Shown here piece by piece: positions 61,501 to 64,000 of a DNA stretch of 64,000 nt (its first letter is position 1; each line of letters starts with the position of its first letter). The stretch lies in NCBI GenBank assembly GCA_033032175.1, contig CM065322.1:868001-932000 (forward strand), given 5' to 3'. This DNA is from Saturnia japonica (Eukaryota > Arthropoda > Insecta > Lepidoptera > Saturniidae). The notes under the pieces are model-generated. The model did no database searches, was not told the origin of the DNA, and was given only the letters and a program-made list of their open reading frames with translations. Made by a program: the position numbers and the translations under genes.

Positions 61501-63854
61501 TAGCATTGGACATTAGACTTCGAAGATACTCCTCAAAATCATTAAAGTTGGGTTTCTTCTTTGTTAAAAATTATCTTGTACAAATATATTCAAAAGGGTA
61601 TGATTTTAACTATCTTTAAATGATTGCACGTTAATTTACCTAATTAATAAGTTTTGTCCCTAATATAATAGATGTGTCACCAGAATCGAATCACCAAATA
61701 AAACCAAAACGTTTACCTAAAACTTATTTAACATTATTAGTATCTGTGGCGCTCGCCGTTTCGCGTTTTTTCTTATCTCAACTTTTTTTTTTTTTCTTTT
61801 TTTCGTGGAAAAACCCGTCATGGGTACACACCCGCCCGGGGGGACGAGTGGTTATGTGAGACGCCTACTCACTAAAACTCCACGGTGCACCGTCCGCCGC
61901 CGTAATGGGGCGACACGGGACCAGCGGTAGCATACTACCGCGCCGCCCCGGCGGCAAGGCCCGGAAGGGCCGCCCGCTGACGGAGACAGCCCGGTGAACG
62001 AAACTGTCTCCCTGTCCGCCAAACCAGTGCAATGGGAAGACGCCCCCCGACCCATCTCCCCTTGGTTCGGCCTGGCAGGAGAAGGAGGCGGATGAACCAC
62101 CCCTGTCCCCCACCCACCCGGCGTTGAGTTTTTTATAGAGGTTTTCTCCTCTGCCTCTGCCATAATGTTTGGCATATGGCGGGGGTAAGGGGGCGAATGA
62201 ACGCACCCCCACCCCCACCAGTCCATCGTTGGTTTTTATAGAGGTTTCCTCCTCTGCCGTAATTTAGCTCCCGTCCTTCCTCGAAAATCCGGCTTTGATT
62301 TTTTAACGAGGTCCTCATCCTCAACCCTCCGGTTATTTTTTAAAGTGGTTTCCTTCCACTGTCCGTCCTTGATTTTTTATGCTGGTGGTTTTCTCCACCT
62401 CCGGCTAGTAATTTTTTAACGAGGTTGTCTTCCTCGGTAATTTTTTAAGGTGGTTGTCTTCCACCGTCCGACCGTGATTTTTTAAAAGGTGGTTTACTCC
62501 ACCACAGTCCGTCCGTGATTTTTTAAATTGGTTTACTCCACCGCCGTCAGCGATTTTTTAAAGAGGTTGTATCCTCTCAATTTTTTAAGGAGGTTTTCTT
62601 CCTCCTCCGCCGTCAAAGTCGAGTCCGTCCATAGTGGACGAGCCGAAGCAGGTCCACTCTTGCCCCATCCCCTGTCTCCTCTGATGAGCAGAGGGGTACA
62701 GGGGAGGAACGCCGTCGGTCTAGTATTGGCCGCCAGTCATGAAGACTGACGTTGCCCAGGGCACACCACGAGGAGGTTCCAGACATAGTGCCCCAATAAC
62801 ATAGTGCCAACCTAACCTAACCCCACCACATGTTCCGTAAAGAATTTACCAAATCTCCGTTTTTATCATTTGCCTTAGGAGACTGTTTTCATTAGTATGA
62901 CGACAGAAATATTTGTAGGGAACAGGTAATATAATTAGGAGATATATATTGGTACTTTGGTATTGTTGCCTGTTCAAAACGGTGCCTACCTAATACTAAA
63001 ACCTTAAAGGAATATTTTAAAGTAACTCAAATTCACATTAAATAAATGGCGTATAATATACTTTTATATCGTAGCACGGCTGTACGTGATGGTGACCACC
63101 GAGGGAGCTACAATCCATCGTCAGTCGTCGTTGGCATGTTCACGTTATATTTGAAGGATTCTCATGTTGTAGGAAGGAGCGAGCACACTGGCTGAGAGAT
63201 AGATCCACAGCTTCACAGTACGATAAATATAAGACAAAGAGAGAGAACTTTTTTGTTCGTACCGAGGTCGCGGTTGCAGTAAAGCTATGGCTCCGGAGCC
63301 CAGCATGTGTGGTTCTGTAATGAAAAGTAGAGGAAGGGGTTAAGTTATCAGTATATTTAAACATTTTTATCCAATGAATTTGTGGGTCAAGACACCCCTA
63401 AAGCCAGCAACGAAAATTTACTGACTCATGTGAAACTTAGACTTAGACGGAAACTTAGATGGGTTCTTGGCCCCAACGTTGGCGGCTGTTGGCTGTAGGG
63501 ATCGTGACCACAAAATCGTAAAGTAAACATCTTCATAATGACTTTCTTTTGTTTTGTCGTATTTCGTAATCACTCGGTGTATTTTTTTTAAATATTCACT
63601 AAGATTTTTCACATCTGCCGGGCGTTCCATGACGACTAACTGTTTTTAAAATTATAGGCTTCGTAAACTACAGTCGTCTATAACGAAACGCGAGCGAAGC
63701 CAAGCATCGACACGAGAGAAGCGCACCACTAAGCGAGCCGAGCGTGCCGCGGTCGCGACTCCAGCGCTCAACGCTCACAAAGTACCAGCCAGGGAACCGG
63801 ATTTCATTCAACCAGAACAGCTCAGCGGAGACCTTAGACATGTAGATGCCAACG
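49538..63854 (+). CDS. NOP53: NOP53 ribosome biogenesis factor (GLTSCR2/PICT1), 3' end off window
   Basis: Exons: 49538-49659, 50389-50554, 51013-51226, 52410-52591, 54315-54434, 55083-55300 and 63658-63854. All have GT/AG borders and matching phases, giving 406 codons before the frame runs off the window. NOP53 is a nucleolar protein needed for 60S subunit maturation; in yeast it helps recruit the exosome cofactor Mtr4 to 7S pre-rRNA. The start is a basic stretch ([20 protein letters not shown]) followed by [16 protein letters not shown]. Exon 3 is Lys/Arg-rich ([20 protein letters not shown]). The family-typical [20 protein letters not shown] spans the start of exon 6. Exon 7 ends in [20 protein letters not shown], matching the conserved 'elSgsLR' region. 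The start is the first ATG before the basic segment. Introns 3, 4 and 6 contain transposons; intron 6 is 8.4 kb. Confidence 0.9.
51340..52255 (+). mobile_element. 5'-truncated CR1/Jockey-like LINE in NOP53 intron 3
   Basis: Translations contain [35 protein letters not shown] and [20 protein letters not shown]. After a stop at 51725-51727 the same frame continues with [20 protein letters not shown] and ends at TAA 51924-51926. This is the region after reverse transcriptase. A 3' untranslated region follows and ends in an AAAT microsatellite tail (52232-52254), usual for CR1-like elements. Sense orientation to NOP53. Confidence 0.75.
52795..54076 (-). mobile_element. Complete mariner element (cecropia-like) in NOP53 intron 4
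   Basis: Terminal inverted repeats at 52795-52822 and 54049-54076, (A/G)GTCTTTACCTATGAAATTG.., agree at all but two of 28 positions. TA duplications flank it at 52793-52794 and 54077-54078. The length of 1282 bp is normal for mariner. The transposase reads open throughout on the minus strand, so the copy is young. It is antisense to NOP53. Confidence 0.93.
52870..53889 (-). CDS. Mariner transposase, open frame, first catalytic Asp changed to Asn
   Basis: 339 residues from ATG 53889 ([20 protein letters not shown]), the usual mariner length. An ATG 13 codons upstream is in frame but less likely. Domains: N-terminal helix-turn-helix ([20 protein letters not shown]), linker with WVPHELN, then the DDE/D nuclease domain with HDNARPN and [13 protein letters not shown]. 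Spacing from the second to the third aspartate is 34 residues, as in DD34D mariners. The first catalytic position, normally TCDEKW, reads TCNEKW (codon at 53437-53439, AAT instead of a GAC/GAT), around residue 151. This should abolish metal-ion catalysis while leaving DNA binding possible. The sequence is closest, from memory, to the cecropia group that includes Hsmar1. Confidence 0.9.
   Translation of the reverse strand: MDTLKIRVIMEYEYRRGSNAAQAARNINDVYGANTTNQRTTCYWFARFRSGNFDLKNEPRGRPKSLVNNDELKAIVEAYDTQSTAELAAAFDVSLKTILVHLRLIGKVKKLDKWVPHELNDRQREVRVETCLALLNRHTNEGILNRIVTCNEKWILFDNRKRSASWLDPGSAPKQCPKRKLTPRKAMVTVWWSSAGMIHHSFLPNGVSMTADVYCEELNTMMEKLAHLQPALVNRSSPLLLHDNARPNTAQQTVSKMQELGLKVLRHPSYSPDFAPTDYYFFQNLDNSLAGKKFNTREAVQNAFEEFVASRPADFFKKGINKLPLRWQRCIDCMGDYFD
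55544..58360 (-). pseudogene. Jockey ORF2 (endonuclease / reverse transcriptase), broken
   Basis: Begins at ATG 58360-58358 with [16 protein letters not shown], the start of an APE endonuclease. Later endonuclease motifs are [13 protein letters not shown] (about 57965) and [11 protein letters not shown] (about 57550), with an LTR-like insertion between them. Reverse-transcriptase motifs are [15 protein letters not shown] (about 56840), [20 protein letters not shown] (about 56275), and [11 protein letters not shown] (about 56180) with the catalytic aspartates. The C-terminus [20 protein letters not shown] ends at a stop at 55544-55546. Several frameshifts and stops break the frame. Confidence 0.85.
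57619..57802 (-). mobile_element. LTR-like fragment inserted in Jockey ORF2
   Basis: On the minus strand it starts TGTAGCATCATC, includes AATAAAC, and is followed by TGGTGACCACCCGACGTGAT, which resembles the primer-binding region at the start of insect LTR-retrotransposon interiors. It interrupts the endonuclease frame between DLLDL and [10 protein letters not shown]. No target duplication or second LTR was found, so the identity is tentative. Confidence 0.45.
58360..60696 (-). pseudogene. Jockey ORF1 (CCHC gag-like protein), frameshifted and split by a TRIM
   Basis: Starts near 60696 or 60669 ([17 protein letters not shown]). A frameshift near 60510 leads into a long frame to about 59755 ([19 protein letters not shown] ... 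[17 protein letters not shown]). A second frameshift leads to three zinc knuckles: [27 protein letters not shown] and [15 protein letters not shown]. The frame then meets the TRIM at 59459 and resumes at 58659. It has a stop near 58578 and ends at TAA 58362-58360. That TAA overlaps the ORF2 ATG by one base (TAATG). ORF1 proteins of this type bind the element RNA. Confidence 0.82.
58665..59454 (+). mobile_element. TRIM: miniature LTR retrotransposon nested in Jockey ORF1
   Basis: Direct terminal repeats at 58665-58866 (202 bp) and 59263-59454 (192 bp) both start TGTGGCGACATCTACATAGC and end TTCTACA. They differ by an extra 10 bp (tagcgacaca) in the left copy and a few substitutions. The 396-bp interior begins with TGGTGACCCCGAG, a plausible primer-binding site starting TGG, and ends with a purine-rich GGTGGGGAGTGA before the right LTR. 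TTGAG flanks both sides (58660-58664 and 59455-59459), a 5-bp target duplication. It encodes no polymerase or integrase; a 71-aa frame at 58935-59150 has no recognised function. It must be mobilised in trans. Confidence 0.9.
61325..61615 (+). repeat. Dispersed repeat, 'ctcaatt/gacttc' family
   Basis: GGAGTTGGTTCTCAATTCAA, CAACTTCTTTGTTTATGAAC, TTCATTAGCATTGGACATTA and GACTTCGAAGATACTCC match the copies at 5258 and 26858. Confidence 0.65.
61783..62822 (-). mobile_element. Internally deleted R1-like non-LTR element (non-autonomous)
   Basis: The minus-strand 3' end (poly(A) 61783-61803, then GGGCGGGTGTGTACCCATGA read back) is homologous to 19351-19670 of the R1-clade LINE, including GTTTTAGTGAGTAGG, GGGTCGGGGGGC and TGTCTCC/GTCTCC-rich segments. 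Upstream the reverse-transcriptase region is missing. Instead there is a hairpin array (62130-62610) and a GC-rich leader with GGCACTATGTTATTGGGGCA near 62790-62815. The element start is probably GGTTAGGTTAGGTTGGC at about 62820. No clear target duplication was found. It is antisense to NOP53. Confidence 0.7.
62130..62610. repeat. Array of short hairpins with compensatory stems
   Basis: At least ten diverged units of about 30-50 bp, each with an A/T-rich lead (commonly ATTTTTTAA) and a small hairpin: 62139 AGAGG/CCTCT, 62241 GAGG/CCTC, 62308 GAGG/CCTC, 62345 GTGG/CCAC, 62384 GGTGG/CCACC, 62420 CGAGG/CCTCG, 62449 GGTGG/CCACC, 62488 GGTGG/CCACC, 62562 AGAGG/CCTCT and 62589 GGAGG/CCTCC. Loops are 6-7 nt, T-rich (TTGTCTT, TTTACT, TTTTCT). 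Stem bases differ between units but stay paired. Confidence 0.7.
62823..63657. other. Last part of NOP53 intron 6, nothing recognised
   Basis: No repeat recognised. It ends with acceptor AAAATTATAG before exon 7. Confidence 0.4.
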
Positions 63855-64000
63855 GTGAGAAACAATATTTACTATACGTTTTTTTTTTTAATATTTTCAT
63901 GGTTTAATTGTTTGGAGTAGTAATTGTTTGACTAGTATTTTAATAAATACTACATTATTATGTGTATTAAATATATTATTTATCATTATACTTGGTTCAT
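63855..64000. other. Start of NOP53 intron 7
   Basis: Begins with donor GTGAGA; AT-rich to the window edge. The remaining NOP53 exon(s) are outside. Confidence 0.6.

Noticed and set aside
62804..62820. Telomeric (CCTAA)n tract, suggesting a telomere-targeted SART/TRAS element
   Set aside because: Only about three units are present and they sit at the start of the element; no longer telomere array flanks it.

Overview
This window looks like a piece of an insect nuclear genome, most likely lepidopteran (moth or butterfly). The evidence is AT-rich DNA, spliced genes with long introns, R1-clade, Jockey and CR1-like LINEs, cecropia-type mariners, tRNA-derived SINEs, and several dispersed repeats that I associate with Lepidoptera. 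The assignment rests on recognition, not a database search. No prokaryotic features, rRNA genes, genuine tRNA genes or CRISPR arrays were seen.

Four host genes can be supported, all on the + strand. (1) Positions 1103-9088 hold the C-terminal seven exons of a taxilin, a coiled-coil syntaxin-binding protein; its 5' end lies outside the window. (2) Positions 31337-44944 hold a complete four-exon gene for a secreted, alanine/glutamine-rich coiled-coil protein of about 310 aa (DUF745-like). (3) Positions 46737-48584 hold an unrecognised gene with a basic/proline-rich exon and a Glu-rich terminal exon. (4) Positions 49538-63854 hold the first seven exons of NOP53 (GLTSCR2/PICT1), a ribosome-biogenesis factor, continuing off the right edge. 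Splice phases agree at every junction I checked in genes 1, 2 and 4.

Most of the rest is transposon sequence in introns and between genes. It includes a Tc1-like element with near-perfect TIRs (3032-4605), a 1354-bp element with ~90-bp TIRs (9481-10834), a decayed mariner (14237-15462), and a GC-rich 5'-truncated R1-clade LINE with a 16-bp target duplication (16393-19681). It also includes a mariner with an open transposase frame (52795-54076) and several LINE tails, SINEs and MITE-like repeats.

The large NOP53 intron 6 carries three nested or adjacent insertions. These are an antisense Jockey-type LINE, a miniature LTR element (TRIM) inserted in its ORF1 with a TTGAG duplication, and an internally deleted R1-like element. 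The last contains an array of short hairpins whose stems vary in a compensatory way, which is the most unusual sequence pattern in the window.
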